A stretch of DNA of 64,000 nt. Origin: Sapria himalayana. Its lineage: Eukaryota; Streptophyta; Magnoliopsida; Malpighiales; Rafflesiaceae. A program made the position numbers and the translations under genes. The first letter of the stretch is position 1; every line of letters starts with the position of its first letter. The stretch spans positions 102,784 through 166,783 of the forward strand of contig JAREIK010001336.1 in the NCBI GenBank assembly GCA_029783825.1, in the 5' to 3' direction. The notes under the pieces were generated by a model. The model saw only the letters and a program-made list of their open reading frames with translations, searched no databases and was not told the origin of the DNA. Positions 28,701 through 41,900 of the stretch are shown one piece after another.

Positions 28701-30937
28701 ATAATTAAACTATAAATAATTAAAATAAATATTTAAAATTATAATAAATAGAAATAAAAATATGATTTATTAAGTAGTATATTGATGTTAAAATGTTTAT
28801 GTTTTTAGGGGTTTCTAGGTTTATGAGTTTACTAATTTAAGTAAGTAAGCATTTAATTGTCAATGAAATTTATTAATTATTATTTAGTTTATATCAATTT
28901 AAATGATTATCTATATAGAGGTATCGGGATTTTGTAGTTTAGTGTTTTAAATGCGTAGGCATTTAGTGGTGTATAGGTTTTATTTAAACAATAGAAGAAC
29001 AAAGAAAAAATATTCTTTTTTATTTTTTCACATTTACAAAGGTTATAACCTCTGAAAATATAATAATTTTAAATTTTTTTTCAAAAGTGTATACAATATT
29101 TAGTTATGATAATCATTATATTTATATATCATATAAATTCAATATAAACACTTTTATTGATAAATATTCTAATAATGATGAAAAAATAACTTAATAATCT
29201 ATTATTAATAAGATAGATATCAATTAAAATATATTTACAAAACCTAAAATGATTCAGAAGCAAAGCAAAATATATTACTATACAATAATTTTTTGTTTTG
29301 AAATTTTTTTTTCTTTTAAAAAGTTTGTCTATAATTTTTTGATGAAAAGTAATTTATATAAATTATATTTGGGTAACTTATAAATTATTTTGTAATTAAT
29401 ATTTATATAAAAATAAACCTATAAATAATTAAAATAAATATTTAAAATTATATTTAAAAAAATGAGATTTATTATTTATTATTTAGGGTAAACCGGTCTA
29501 ATTTAAATTAGATATGTCTTACTAATAATTTATTCTGTATTTAATATTTCTATAAAAATAAACTGAAAATTAATTAAAAATAAATTGAAAATTATACTGA
29601 ATAAAAATTAAAATGATATTTATGATTTATTATTAATGTATACTAGTTTAATGGTTTAAGTATTTAAAAGTTATGATTTTTAGAAGTTTAGCGATTTTGA
29701 TTTTTACACATTTAGTGGTTTATAGGTTTTATTTAATAAATAAAATTACAATAAATAAATTTGTAATTTTTTCTTATTTTCATAGGTTATAACCTTTGAA
29801 AATATAATAATATTTAAAAATTTTGGAAATGCAAATACAATATTTAGTTATAATAATTTTAATAATTATATATCATATAAATTCAATATAAACAATTTTA
29901 TTAATAGATATTATAATAATGATCTAAAATTAATTTAATAAACTATTAATAATAAGATATATATTAATTAAAAAATATTTACAAAACCTAAATTGATTCA
30001 AAATTTATGTAAAAAATATTATTGGATAATAATTTTTAATTTTAAATTTTATAATAAGCGTATATTTTTTTTAAAAAAAATAAATTATTTAAAATATATT
30101 TATCGCACTCATAATTTAATTTGTAATAGAAATTTATATAAAAATAAACTAATAAATAATTAAAATGAATATTTAAAGTTATAATAAATTGAAATAAAAA
30201 TTAGATTTTTTAATTATTAGTAGAATATAGCAGTTTAATGGTTTATGAATTTAGGTATTACGGGCTTTAAGAGTTTACTGATTTAACACTGTATGCATTT
30301 AGTGTTAAAGAGTTTTATTTAAAAATTCAAATAACAAAATATTTATTTTTATTATTTTTTTATATTTTCAAAAGTTATAATCTTTGAAAATATAATAATT
30401 TTTAAATTTTTTTCAAAAGTGAATTCAATATTTAGTTATAATAATCATTATATTTATATATCATATAAATTCAATATAAACAATATTATTGATAAATATT
30501 CTAATAAAGATCAAAAAATAAATTAATAATCTATTAATAATAAGATAGATATCAATTAAAATATAATTACAAAACCTATAATGATTCAGAAGCAAGACAA
30601 ATTATATTACTATATAATAATTTTTTGTTTTAAATTTTTTACTTCTTTTCATAAGTTTATCTATATTTTTTTGTTTAAAAATAATTTATATAAATTATAA
30701 TTGTCTAACTTTTAATTTATTTTGTAATTAATATTTATATAAAAATAAACAAATAAATAATTAAAATGAATATTTAAAATTATAATGAAAATTATAAAAA
30801 TGAGATTTATTATTTATTATTTAGAATATACCTGTTTAAAATATTTATCTATTTAGGGTTTTCGAGAATTCTAAGTTATTGATTTAAGTATTTAGGCATT
30901 TAAAGGTTTATAACTTTTATTCAAACAATGGAATAGC
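22708..30937 (-). repeat. Satellite array, inverted block (~8.2 kb)
   Basis: All monomers here are reverse complements of the flanking arrays: TTTAGTGGTTTATAGGTTTTATTT replaces AAATAAAACCTATAAACCACTAAA, and GAGATTTATTATTTATTATTTAGGG replaces the AATAAATC box. About 13 units are present. Read on the minus strand, the monomer types run N-O-P (28800 to 27600) and later N-O-L-M-A (24960 to 22708), the same register as the forward arrays. The block is bounded by insertions I and II. No gene is visible. Confidence 0.94.
27164..27191. repeat. Perfect 28-bp satellite palindrome (inverted block example)
   Basis: The half-site ATTTTCAAAGGTTA and its exact complement meet at a TATA centre. Most monomers carry the same core with zero to three mismatches. 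It could extrude as a cruciform, though no function is shown by the sequence alone. Confidence 0.9.
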
Positions 30938-30948
30938 TATGCAATGTT

Positions 30949-31712
30949 TTCCATTGCATAGCAATGACATAGTCAAATGCTTGATGCTGCATGTCACACA
31001 CATGCACAATCTTATATTTACATAGTTTTAATATGGTGCATCATTCAGGTTCCTCCAAAAGGCTTGGACGAATCCAAATGGAAAGGATGCAGTGCGCATA
31101 ATGACTCAATGCCAACTTTGATGTCAGGGAATGCCAGTTGATTTTAGTTGTATTACTATACTTGGAATTATTAGGCATTATGTTTTTTATGTATTTTATG
31201 CATAGAATCATTAAGGTGCATAGGATTTGGTGGGCTGGCCTAATTTAGTCAGCTTTTTAGTCTCTTGTAAGTTATGTGCCTAAATGATAAATAAAGTGTG
31301 TATTTTCCAAAAAAAACAAAAAAAAACAATAAACCCAAAACATTAAATCCTAAACCTTAAACCATAAACTATAACCCTAACCCATAAACCCTAAATCCTA
31401 AATCTCTTGTTTTGCACTTTTATAATCAAATGACAAAGTGTTAAATTTAAATTAAAATCCACAACTTTTAGGAATATTACAAATTTATCTTTTTTGTATA
31501 TGTAACACAAAGTCATGACTCAAGGGGTGAGTTATGGATTCACTCTCTTTCTTGCTTTAGATTATTGTAGCATTAGCAATGGTCATGATTGTATATTTTC
31601 TCTCTAGAACACAAAATCATATCGATGAGAATATGCCTTAACTTGTGTCTCTCTGTTGAACATATTGTTATGGCACTAAGAATGATCATGAATACATATT
31701 TAATCACTATAA
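30949..31712 (+). repeat. Segmental duplicate, copy II
   Basis: This is the partner of 21978-22652 in the same orientation. It keeps the AATAAA signal (31290-31295), an A-rich tail, a longer telomere-like tract and about 36 bp missing from copy I. Its left edge has CTATGCAATG facing CATTGCATAG, a small hairpin. By eye the copies are roughly 90% identical. The origin of the sequence is not recognised; the AATAAA plus A-rich end suggests a retroposed or LTR-derived segment. Confidence 0.85.
31328..31404 (+). repeat. Degenerate telomere-like tract
   Basis: The tract is a run of CCTAAACC, CCATAAAC, ATAACCCTAA, CCCATAAACC and CCTAAATCC words, close to permuted AAACCCTAA. It follows the A-rich tail directly. 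Copy I has only about 20 bp of equivalent sequence (22348-22368). It could be interstitial telomeric repeat, or a richer relative of the satellite octamers. Confidence 0.7.
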
Positions 31713-32197
31713 TAATGGGTCACAGTATTGGATATGACCATATCTTGTGCATTTTATCTTTATATTGCAAAGTAATTGCACTAGGAATGATTGTAACTTT
31801 GAACATTCCTCAAGAGCAAAAGTCATGACCCTAGAAATAGTTAAAGCTCGAATACTACTCTTTATAACTTTCAATAGCTAAAATTCTTGGGATTGGAAAT
31901 ATCACTATGGCTTTTTACTTTGATTTGTGGCCTCAAGTGTCAATATGCAAGACTAATATTTTGAGCAATGATTAAAACCTTTTATACATTTGAATATGAT
32001 CCATATACACCTTTTTGGGTATTGCGAGCTTGTATACCTAACTCATTTAATATAAAAAGAAAGAAATGATACTTTTAATATCCATGAGGATATAAAAAAA
32101 GGCTTAGACATCCCAATAAAATAAATTTTATGATTCTTGATTGAAAGAGAGCCCATACTTCTTGCCTTGCTCAAACCACCCTGGTGCTAGTTTGTAC
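31713..32197. other. Insertion II, unique right part (unclassified)
   Basis: This is non-satellite sequence with no recognised domain. GCACTAAGAATGATCATGAA (31674, just upstream) and GCACTAGGAATGATTGTAAC echo GCATTAGCAATGGTCATGAT at 31570, so an old imperfect repeat of about 100 bp may underlie it. An open frame at 31589-31828 overlaps the duplicated part but is disrupted in copy I, so it is not called a gene. Confidence 0.5.
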
Positions 32198-35100
32198 TAG
32201 TAGTTTATTATTAATTTATTTTAATATATATCTATCATATTAATAATAGTTTATTAATTTATTTTTTTATAATTATTATAATATATATTAATACATTTTT
32301 TTACATTGAAACTACAACAAATATAATTATTAAGATTATTATAACTAAGTATTGTATTTATATTTTAGAACTATTAAAAAATTATTATATTTTCAAAGGT
32401 CTAAACCTTTGAAAATCACAAAAATTCATAAAAATAAATTTTTTTGTTATTTCATTGATTAAATAAAACCTATAAACACGAAAATGTGTAAACATACAAA
32501 TCAATAAACTCCTTAACCCCAAAACCACAAAAAACTTAAACAATTAAATAGTTTTACCCTAAATAATAAATCATAAATCTCATTTTTATTAGTATTCATT
32601 ATAATTTTAAATATACATTTTAATTATTTATTAGTTTAATTTTATAGAAATATAAATTAAAAAATAAATTATTAGTGAGACAAATATAATTTAAATAATT
32701 TATTTTTTCATCAAAAAATATATAGGCTTATAAATGGATACAAAAATTTAAAAATTTAAAATTAATATTTAGTATAATATTTCACTTTGATTTTGAGTCT
32801 TTTTAGGTTTTGCAAATATATTTTAAACAATATTTATCTTATTAATAATTGGTTATTACTTTTTTATGATCATTATAATAATATTAATAAAATAGTTTAT
32901 ATAGAATTTATATTATATATAATTATTATGATTATTATAACTTCATGTTGTATTCACTTGTCAAAAAAAAATTTAAAAATTAATATATTTTCAAATGTTA
33001 TAACCTTCAAAAATGAGAAAAAATAACAAAAATAAATTTTTTGTTATTTTATTTTTTATATAAAACCTATAAACCACTAAATGACTAAATACTAAAATGA
33101 CTAAACTCCTAAACCCCGAAGCCCATAAATACTTAAAATATTAAATTAGTATAGTCTAAATAATAAATCATAAATCTCAGTTTTATTAGTATTCATTATA
33201 ATTATAAATATTCATTTTAAATATTTATCAGTTTATTTTTATAGAAATAATAATTACAAAATAAATTATTAGTGCGACATATATAATTAAAATAATTTAT
33301 TTTTCATAAAAAAAATGATCATAAAAAGGGGTACAATTTTAAAAATAAAAATTTATTATTTAATAATATATCTTATTTTGATATTAAATCATTTTAGATT
33401 TTACAATTATATTTTAATTTATATCATTCTTATAAATACAGGTTTATTAATTTATTTATTGATCATTATTATAATATCTATTAATAAAATTATTTATATT
33501 GAGTTTACATTATATATAATTATTAAAATTATTATAACTAAATATTATATTTACATTTAAAAAAAAATTAAAAATTATTATATTTTCAAATGTTACAACC
33601 ATCAAAAATTAAAAAAAATCAAAAAATTAATTTTTTTGTTTTTTCATTCAATAAAAAAAACTATGAAACACTAAAGGTCTAAACAATTAAATCACTAGAC
33701 TTTTAAACCACAAAACACATAAATACTTAAACCATTAAACCGGTATATCCTGAATAATAAATAATAAACCTCAATTTTATTTGTATTCATTATAATTTTA
33801 AATATTCATTTTAATTATTTAGTAGTTTATTATTATAATATTATAAATTACAAAATAAATTATGAGTAAGACAAATATAATTTAAATAATTTATTTTTAA
33901 TAACAAAAATATAAAGTTATAAAAAAAGCAAAACATTAAAAAAAAATTATTATTTAGTAATATATTTTACTTTGATTTGAATAAATTTAGATTTGCAAAT
34001 ACTTTTTAAATAAAACTTTTTTTTAATAATAGTTGATTAATTTATTTTTTGATAATTATTATAATATCTAGCAATATAATTATTTATATTGAATTTAAAT
34101 GAATTATAATTATGAAGATTATTATAAATAAATATTATATTTACATTTGAAAAAAATTTAAAAATTATTATATTTTCAAAGGATATAATCTTCAAAAATT
34201 AGAAAAAATAATAAAAATAAATTTTTTACTATATCATTGTTTAAATAAAACTTATAAAACACTAAGTGCCTACACACTTAAAAATCTAAACTCCTAACAA
34301 CAAAATCTCCTAAATACTTAAACCTTTAAACTCGTAAACCTTAAATATAATTTAAATAATTTATTAAAATATTAATTACAAAATAAATTATAAGTGATAC
34401 AAATATAATTTAAATAATTTAATTTTCATCAAAAAAAAAAAGCTTATAAAAAGAAGCAAAAACTAAAAAACAAAAAATTTTATTTAGTAATAAATTTTAC
34501 TTGGATTTTGAATAATTTTAGGTTTTGCAATTATATTTTAATTTATATCCATCATAATAATAATAACATATTAATTTATTTTTTGATAATTGATATCATA
34601 TCTATCGATAAAATTGTTATATTTAGTTTATATTATATATAATTATAATGATTATTATAACTAAATATTGTATTCACATTTTTAAAAAAAATTAAAATTA
34701 TTATATTGTTAAAGGTTATAACCTTTGAAAATGTGAAAAAATATCAAAAATAATTTTTTTGTTAGTTCATTGTTTAAACAAAACCAATAAACAACTAAAT
34801 ACCTAAAAACATAAATCGCTAAAGTCTTAAACAACAAAACCATTAAATACTTAAAATATTAAACTGGTATACATTAATAATAATTCATAAATCTAATTAA
34901 ATTTTTATTCAGTATAATTTTATATTTTTATTTTAATTATTAATAAGTTTATTTTTATTGAAATATTAATTACAAAATAAATTATTAGTGAGACAAATAT
35001 AATTTAAATTAAACTAGTATAGCCTAAATAATAAAGAATAAATCTCATTTTTTTATTATAATTTTAAATAATCATTTTAATTATTTATTTGTTTATTTAT

Positions 35101-35537
35101 ATATAAATATTTATTACAAAATAAATTATGAGTTAGACAAATATAATTATATAAATTATTTTTCATTAAAAAATATAGATAAACTTATTAAAAGAATAAA
35201 AAATTCAAAAACATAAAATTATTATATTGTAATATATTTTTCTTTGCTTATGAATCATTTTAAGATTTATAATTATATTTTAATTAATATCTATCTTATT
35301 ATTAATGGATTATTAATTTATTTTTTGATAATTATTAGAATATTTATCTATAAAATTGTTTATATTGAATTTATATATTATATAAATATAATGATTAGTA
35401 TAACTAAATATTGTATTCACATTTTAAAAAAATTTAAAAATTATTATATTTTCAGCGGTTATAACCTTTGAAAATATCAAAAAATAATAAAAATAAATTT
35501 TTTGTTATTTTATTTTATAAATAAAACCTATAAACCA
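32198..35537 (+). repeat. Satellite array, forward block 3 (register K-L-M-A)
   Basis: The satellite resumes in the middle of a monomer body. The first units are types K (about 32500), L (33100), M (33700) and A (34330). Next comes a short monomer of about 533 bp that lacks the GGTATACC/AATAAATC box, then a long two-box monomer that hosts hAT copy 2. The stretch is non-genic. Confidence 0.94.
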
Positions 35538-35545
35538 CTAAATTA

Positions 35546-38500
35546 TAGGGGTGCTCATGGGATGGGACGGGATGGGGATTACAAATCTCCAATCCCTTCC
35601 CACAGTTCGGAGATTTTTTTTTTGAAGATCCAGTCCCCATCCCATCGTTGAAAATATCGAGACGGGAGGGGACGTAGATCGGAAATTTTGGGTCGGAAAA
35701 ATGGTTCTTGGACAGAATGGAGTTCGGTCATTTTTTTCAATTTATTTTATTCAAACCGGCCAACTTAGTTCATGTCGAAATCTTTTGTTGTACCTTTTAT
35801 CATTCCTTAGTTATGTATCTTTCAAACTCAAATTGGGCCAATTTTATTTTGTCAAATAGGCTGAATACCGCAAACGAGTTCCATTACCTTGTCGAAAGCT
35901 TTGATGTGCAGAAAATAATAGAAATGTTAAATAGAACGGGATCGAGTTGTGTGCTTAATTTGGTTCTTTGTTTTATCACAAGTTGCCTTTGTTCAGCCGA
36001 GTGAAAGTTAACCATAATAGCAATACTATATTTTTTAAACAATTACTTAAAATATTAAGGAATAGCTAAAGATGGCCACAAATATTGATAGCAAGAATTA
36101 CTACTTAAGTAATTGCTAAAATTAGGAAACTTAATATAATAAAAAAAATACAACTAAATACAACCATGATAATAATCATTTCAAAGGTCCGTCCCGCAAC
36201 AGCAATGAAAATCCAAACTGAATTAATTATCTCTTCTACAACTCCTTTCTTTTCTTCCTCCACTGTAGAAGGACAACCAAAGATGAAAACATGTTAATCA
36301 TGTAGACATAAATTTATAAGATGAAAGAGTGATAAAAAAACAAAATATTACCTTATAAAATTTAATACACCCATTCCAAATTGAGTTGGCCAACTATAGT
36401 CGGAAGAATATTTGGATCGTGTGACCCCTTTGAAAATTATAATTGAACCATATTTTTATTAAATTGAAAAAATAAAATAAGTAAAAGAGAAATTAAAATT
36501 TACAAGATTTGTATACTAACCTAATTCATTATCATCAAGGTTTTGAACTAATTCTTCAATTTCAATAGGTTTGTTTGAGCTTCTCAACCAATCTTGTAGA
36601 CATATGAGAACGTCGGCTGTAATAGGTGTTAAAGAACTCCTAAATTAATCTAAAGTTCTTTTCCCATTGCTAAATGTAGATTCGTAGGCCACAATAGATG
36701 CTTGGATAGCAAATACATCCCTTGCTCCATTTTCCAAAGAAGGATACCTAACCACATTTAAATTCCACCAGTTAAGTTGATCAAAATCAATTCTATTTTT
36801 TTCAAGTTAGTCCTCCAAGTACCTATCCAACTCTTCCAAAGCTGCAACTTCTTGTTCTTTCTCCAATTCAATAAAAAAAATCATCAACATAAGTATCACT
36901 CCAATCAAAGAAATCATCATTTTTCTTCAACACAGTAGAAGAGAAATCATCTGCTTTTGATTCATCTTCATTTAAATCTTTATAATTATCCATCATCTCA
37001 TTTAAAGCATTTATAAACTTTTTTACCAAATTTTTAGTCAATTCCTCTCCATAATGCTAAGTGTACTTAACCTTGAGATATTTGAGCTTATATGAAGGAT
37101 TCAACACTACTGCTACAAAAAGCATAATATTTGTTGACAGAAGAGAACCCCAATAGTTGTTGAATTTATGCCTCATTTTCATACCCATTTCAGACACAAT
37201 TGTATCTATACCATTTTCACAAAGCTCAATTTTTTTTCGAAATTCAAATAATCTGAGAATAATAAACACTAGAGGTAGAATATTATGAGCCAGAAAATTT
37301 TAAAGTTACCTCATAAAAAGTTTTCAAGAAACGAACCAAAATTTTGGCATTGTGTAGTCTCTCTCAGTTGGAACGTTAGAACCAAACTCCTTCAAAAACC
37401 TATTGTCTTTGTACTCCAACTTAGCAAATTATTTTTAATATTTTATATCAGTTAGTAGCATCAAATAAGTTGAATCCCATATTGTAGGACAATCTAATTG
37501 CAATGAAGATCCATATGTCAAGTTTGCTTCTTCAACACATAACTTAAACATATCTAATATTTTAGGACTGCTCCTCACATATTTCACCACACCTCTAATT
37601 TTTTGAATAGCACCCTCTACTACTGCAATGCCATCTCTGACAATTATCCTTAGGATATGAGCACAACATCTCATATGAAAATGCTCACCTCTCAAAGGTA
37701 CAACACTATTCTTCACAAGCATTTTTTTCAATTGTTCAACTGCAACATCATTATTTGATACATTGTCAATAGTAATGAACATCAACTTTCTCAAACCCCA
37801 TTCATTTATGCAAAACTCAATATCAGTTTCTAATATTAACTCCAGAATGACTTTTAATTACACAAAAGTTCAAAAGCCTTTTATGCATATTTTATTGAGA
37901 ATCAATGAAATGAACAGTCAAACATATATAAAACAAATTTTGAATGCTAGTCCAAGTGTCGGTAGTCAATGAAACTCTACTACCATGAGATGATATGTTA
38001 TCTAATAATTTCTTATTTTCCTTCACAAACAAAGAAAAACAATCCCTTAGTGTAGAGTGCCAAGATTAAATTTTAAATTAGGGCACACTAACTTCACAAA
38101 ACTCCTTAAACTCATCCCTCTCAACAAAACAAAAAGGCAATTCATCTTTTATGATAATTTTCACCAAAGCCTCCCTAACTATTTGTTGATCAAATTGCCA
38201 ACAAGTTAATTTGTTATCCTCTGAACTTGTACCTTTAGTGAAACTCAACAAAGATTGTGACTTGTCTTTACCTTTGTGAGCTTCTATTAATTATTTTTAT
38301 GTGGAAATTTCCTACAAGTATATCTCAAGTATTTCCATAAACCCGATGTACCTTGATCAATTTTTACCAAGTATTATTTCCTGCACCATATACAAGCTGC
38401 CATACCTATTTTATTTCCCTCTGAATCAACTAATATCTAATAAGTTTCCCAAATAGCAGACTTATACTTTTTATGAGCTTGAGGTTCAGATGCACCTTGA

Positions 38501-38917
38501 CTTTCTTTTATAATTGGAATTGAAGAACCTGTCGTAACAATAGTAGGGTTCGTGAAAAAATGATGATTGGATTTACCAGTACTTTGATCATTTGAGATGT
38601 CATCATCTTCAATTTATTGTATTTTTCGTTTACTGCTGGATTGTGCCATCTGCATTGCCATTAATTAATATGATATGTTAAGTATAAATACATATAAATA
38701 TTTCAAATAATCAACCTCTACAAAACTAACTGTAACACATTCAGCCCACTCATTTGGGCCAACCACAACACCACAACCAATACTCAATAAAACTGACTAA
38801 CACTCATAATAATAATAATTAATCACTCAATTCTCGTCAGAAAAACAAACCAAAAGGCTGGTGGCATCTGGGACACGGTGGAGGCAACCAGAAGTGCGAT
38901 GGACAAGGGCTGGACCT
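35546..38917 (-). mobile_element. hAT DNA transposon, copy 2 (right end deleted)
   Basis: The left terminus TAGGGGTGCTCATGGG and the GGGATGGGACGGGATGGGG subterminal region are well kept. Collinearity with copy 1 runs to GGACAAGGGCTGGACCT. There the element stops and satellite begins at CATAATGCC, so about 330 bp of the element and about 40 bp of satellite are missing compared with copy 1. It sits at the same position of the same monomer type as copy 1: both follow the rare ATTATTAATGGATTATTAA variant. The two copies are therefore duplicates of one insertion rather than two events. Confidence 0.92.
36516..38649 (-). pseudogene. hAT transposase, copy 2, decayed but with better catalytic motifs
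   Basis: The minus-strand start MAQSSSKRKIQ is followed by an in-frame TAA where copy 1 and the family suggest Gln. The frame then reopens. Visible blocks in order: a BED-like region, RVSLTTDTWTSIQN with the first catalytic Asp intact (codon at 37958-37960), IDNVSNND with the second Asp (37765-37767), MRCCAHILRIIVRD, VKYVRSSP, LQLDCPTIWDSTYLML, KFNNYWGS, VAVVLNPSYKLKYL, and a C-terminal dimerisation block ending LICLQDWLRSSNKP. There is a stop inside that last block (RTLD*FRSS). It ends at the same TAG as copy 1. It is too damaged to be functional. Confidence 0.9.
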
Positions 38918-41900
38918 CATAATGCCTAAATACATAAACCATTAAACCGCTAAATACTACTTAATAATTAATAAATCCAATTTTTATTTCTATTTATTAT
39001 AATTTTAAATATTCATTTTAATTATTTATTAGTTTATTTTGATAGAAATATTTATTACAAATTAAATTATGAGAGTGAAATATATATTTTAATTAATTTA
39101 TTTTTAATCAAAAAAATATATGCTTATAAAAGAAGTAAAAATTTATAAATTAAAAATTATAATCAAGTAATATTTTTTACTTTAATTTTGAATCAATTTG
39201 GGTTTTGTAAATATTTTTTGATTAATATCAATCTTTTTATTAATAGTTTATTAATTTAAATTTTGATAATTATTATATTATCTATCAATAAAATTGATTA
39301 TATTGAATTTATATGATATATAATTATTAAAATTATTATAACTATAAATTGTATTCACATTTCAAAAAATTTTAAATATTATTATATTTTCAAAGGTTAT
39401 AACCTATAAAAATGAGAAAAAAAGTACAACTTTTTTTTGTTATTTTATTGTTTAAATAAAACATATAAACCACTAAATGCTTAAAAACAAAAATTGCTAA
39501 ACTCCTAAACGACAAAACCTCTAAATACATGAACCATTAAATAGGTATACATTAATAAACATGTGTACATTAATTTTTATTAAGTATAATTTTAAATTTT
39601 TATTTTAATTATTTATCTGTTTATTTTCATAGAAATATTAATTATAGAATAAATTATTAGTGAGATAGATCTAATTTATATAATTTATTTTTCATTAAAA
39701 AAATATATATCCTTATATAAAGTGGCAAAATTTTAAAAACACAAATTTATTATTTAGTAATATATTTTATTTTTATTTTGAATCATTTTAGATTTTGCAA
39801 TTATATTTTAATTTATATCATTCTTATTAATAATAGTTTTTAAATTTTTTATTGATCATTATTATAATATCTATTAATAAAATTAATTATATTGAGTTTA
39901 CATTATATATAATTATTAAGATTATTATTACTAAATATTATATCCACATTTAAAAAAATTAAAAATTATTCTATTTTCAAAGGTTAGCTTCAAAAATTAA
40001 CAAAAATCAAAAAATTAAATTTTAAATTTTTTTATTCTTAAATAAAAACTATAAATCACTTAAGGCCTAAACACTTAAATCACTAAATCCCAAAACACCT
40101 AAATAATTAAACCATTAATCTAGTATATCCTGAATAATAAATAATAAATCTCTATTTTATTTGTATTCATTATAATTTTAAATATTCATTTTAATTATTT
40201 ATTAGTTAATTTTTATAGAATTATAAATTAAAAATAAATAATCAGGAAGACAAATATAATTTAAATAATTTACTTTTAATAACAAATATATAAACTTAAT
40301 AAAAGAAGCAAAACATCAAAGAAAGTATTATTTAGTAATATATTTTACGTTGATTTTGAATAAATTTACGTTTTGCAAATATATTTAAAATAATTTCTAT
40401 CTTATTAATAATAGTTTATTAATTTATTTTTTGATCATTAATATAGTATATTTAAATATAATTGTTTATATTGAATTTACATGATATATAAATATTAAGT
40501 TTATATTAACTAAATATAGTATTCACATATAAAAAAATTTTAAAAATTGTTATATTTTCAAAGTTTATAACCTTCAAAAATGAGAAAATATAACAAAAAT
40601 AAATTTTGTGTTATATCATTGTTTAAATAAAACTTATAAACCATTAAATGCCTAAATACATAAATATCTAAACTCCTAAACCCTGAAGCCCCTAAATACT
40701 TAAATCTTTAAACTCGTAAACCTTAAATATAATTTAAATAATTTATAGAAATATTAATTACAAAAAAAATTATGAGTGATACAAATATAATTTAAATAAT
40801 TTATTTTTAATCAAAAAAAAATATAAGCTGATAAAATGATGTAAAAACTTAATAAAAAATTATTATTTAGTAATAAATTTTACTTTGATTTTGAATCATT
40901 TTAGGTTTTTTAATTATAAATTAATTTATATCTATCATATTAATAAAAATTTATTAATTTATTATTTGATAATTGATATAATATCTATCAATAAAATTGT
41001 TTATATTTAGATGATATTATATATAGTTATAATAATTATATTTACTAAATATTGTATAAACAATTTTAAAATATTGTAAAATTATTATATTTTCAGATGT
41101 TATAATCTTTGAAAATTTTAAAAAATATCAAAAATAAATTTTTTGTTATTTCATTAATTAAATAAAACCTATAAACCACTAAATGCATACAAACATAAAT
41201 TTTTAAACTTCTAAACGACAAAACCTTTAAATACTTAAACCATTAAATTGGTATACATTAATAATAAATCATAAATCTCAATTTAATTTTTATTAAGTAT
41301 AATTTAAAATTTTTATTTTAATTATTTATCTGTTTATATTTATAGAAATATTAATTACAAAAAAAATTATTAGTGAGACATATAATTTAAATTAAACTAG
41401 TATACTCTAAATAATAAATAATAAATCTCATTTTTTTTCATTATAATTTTAAATATTCATTTTAATTATTAAATTATTTATTTTTATATAAATAATAATT
41501 ACAAAATAAAGTATAAGTTATACAAATATAATTTATATAAATTATTTTTCAACAAAAAAATATAGATAAACTAATTAAAAGAAGAATAAAACTAAAAACA
41601 AAAAATTATTATATAGTAATATATTTTGCTTTGCTTCTGAATCATTTTAGGTTTTGTAATTATTTTTTAATAGAAATCTATTTTATTAATAATAGATTAT
41701 TAATTTATTTTTGATCATTATTAGAATATTTCTCACTAAAATTGTTTATGTTGAAATATGATATATAAAAAATTGTTTTTTTAACTAAAATATTGAATTC
41801 ACTTTTGAAAAAAATTTAAAATTATTATATTTTCAGATGTTTAACCTCTGAAAATATCAAAAAATAATAAAAATAAATGTTTTGTTATTTTATTTTTTAA

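Noticed and set aside
31328..31404. True chromosome end
   Set aside because: The telomere-like repeats are degenerate, only about 77 bp long and flanked on both sides by other sequence, so this is interstitial at most.
31589..31828. 79-codon ORF in the duplicated segment
   Set aside because: Copy I lacks about 36 bp inside it and diverges, and nothing recognisable is encoded.
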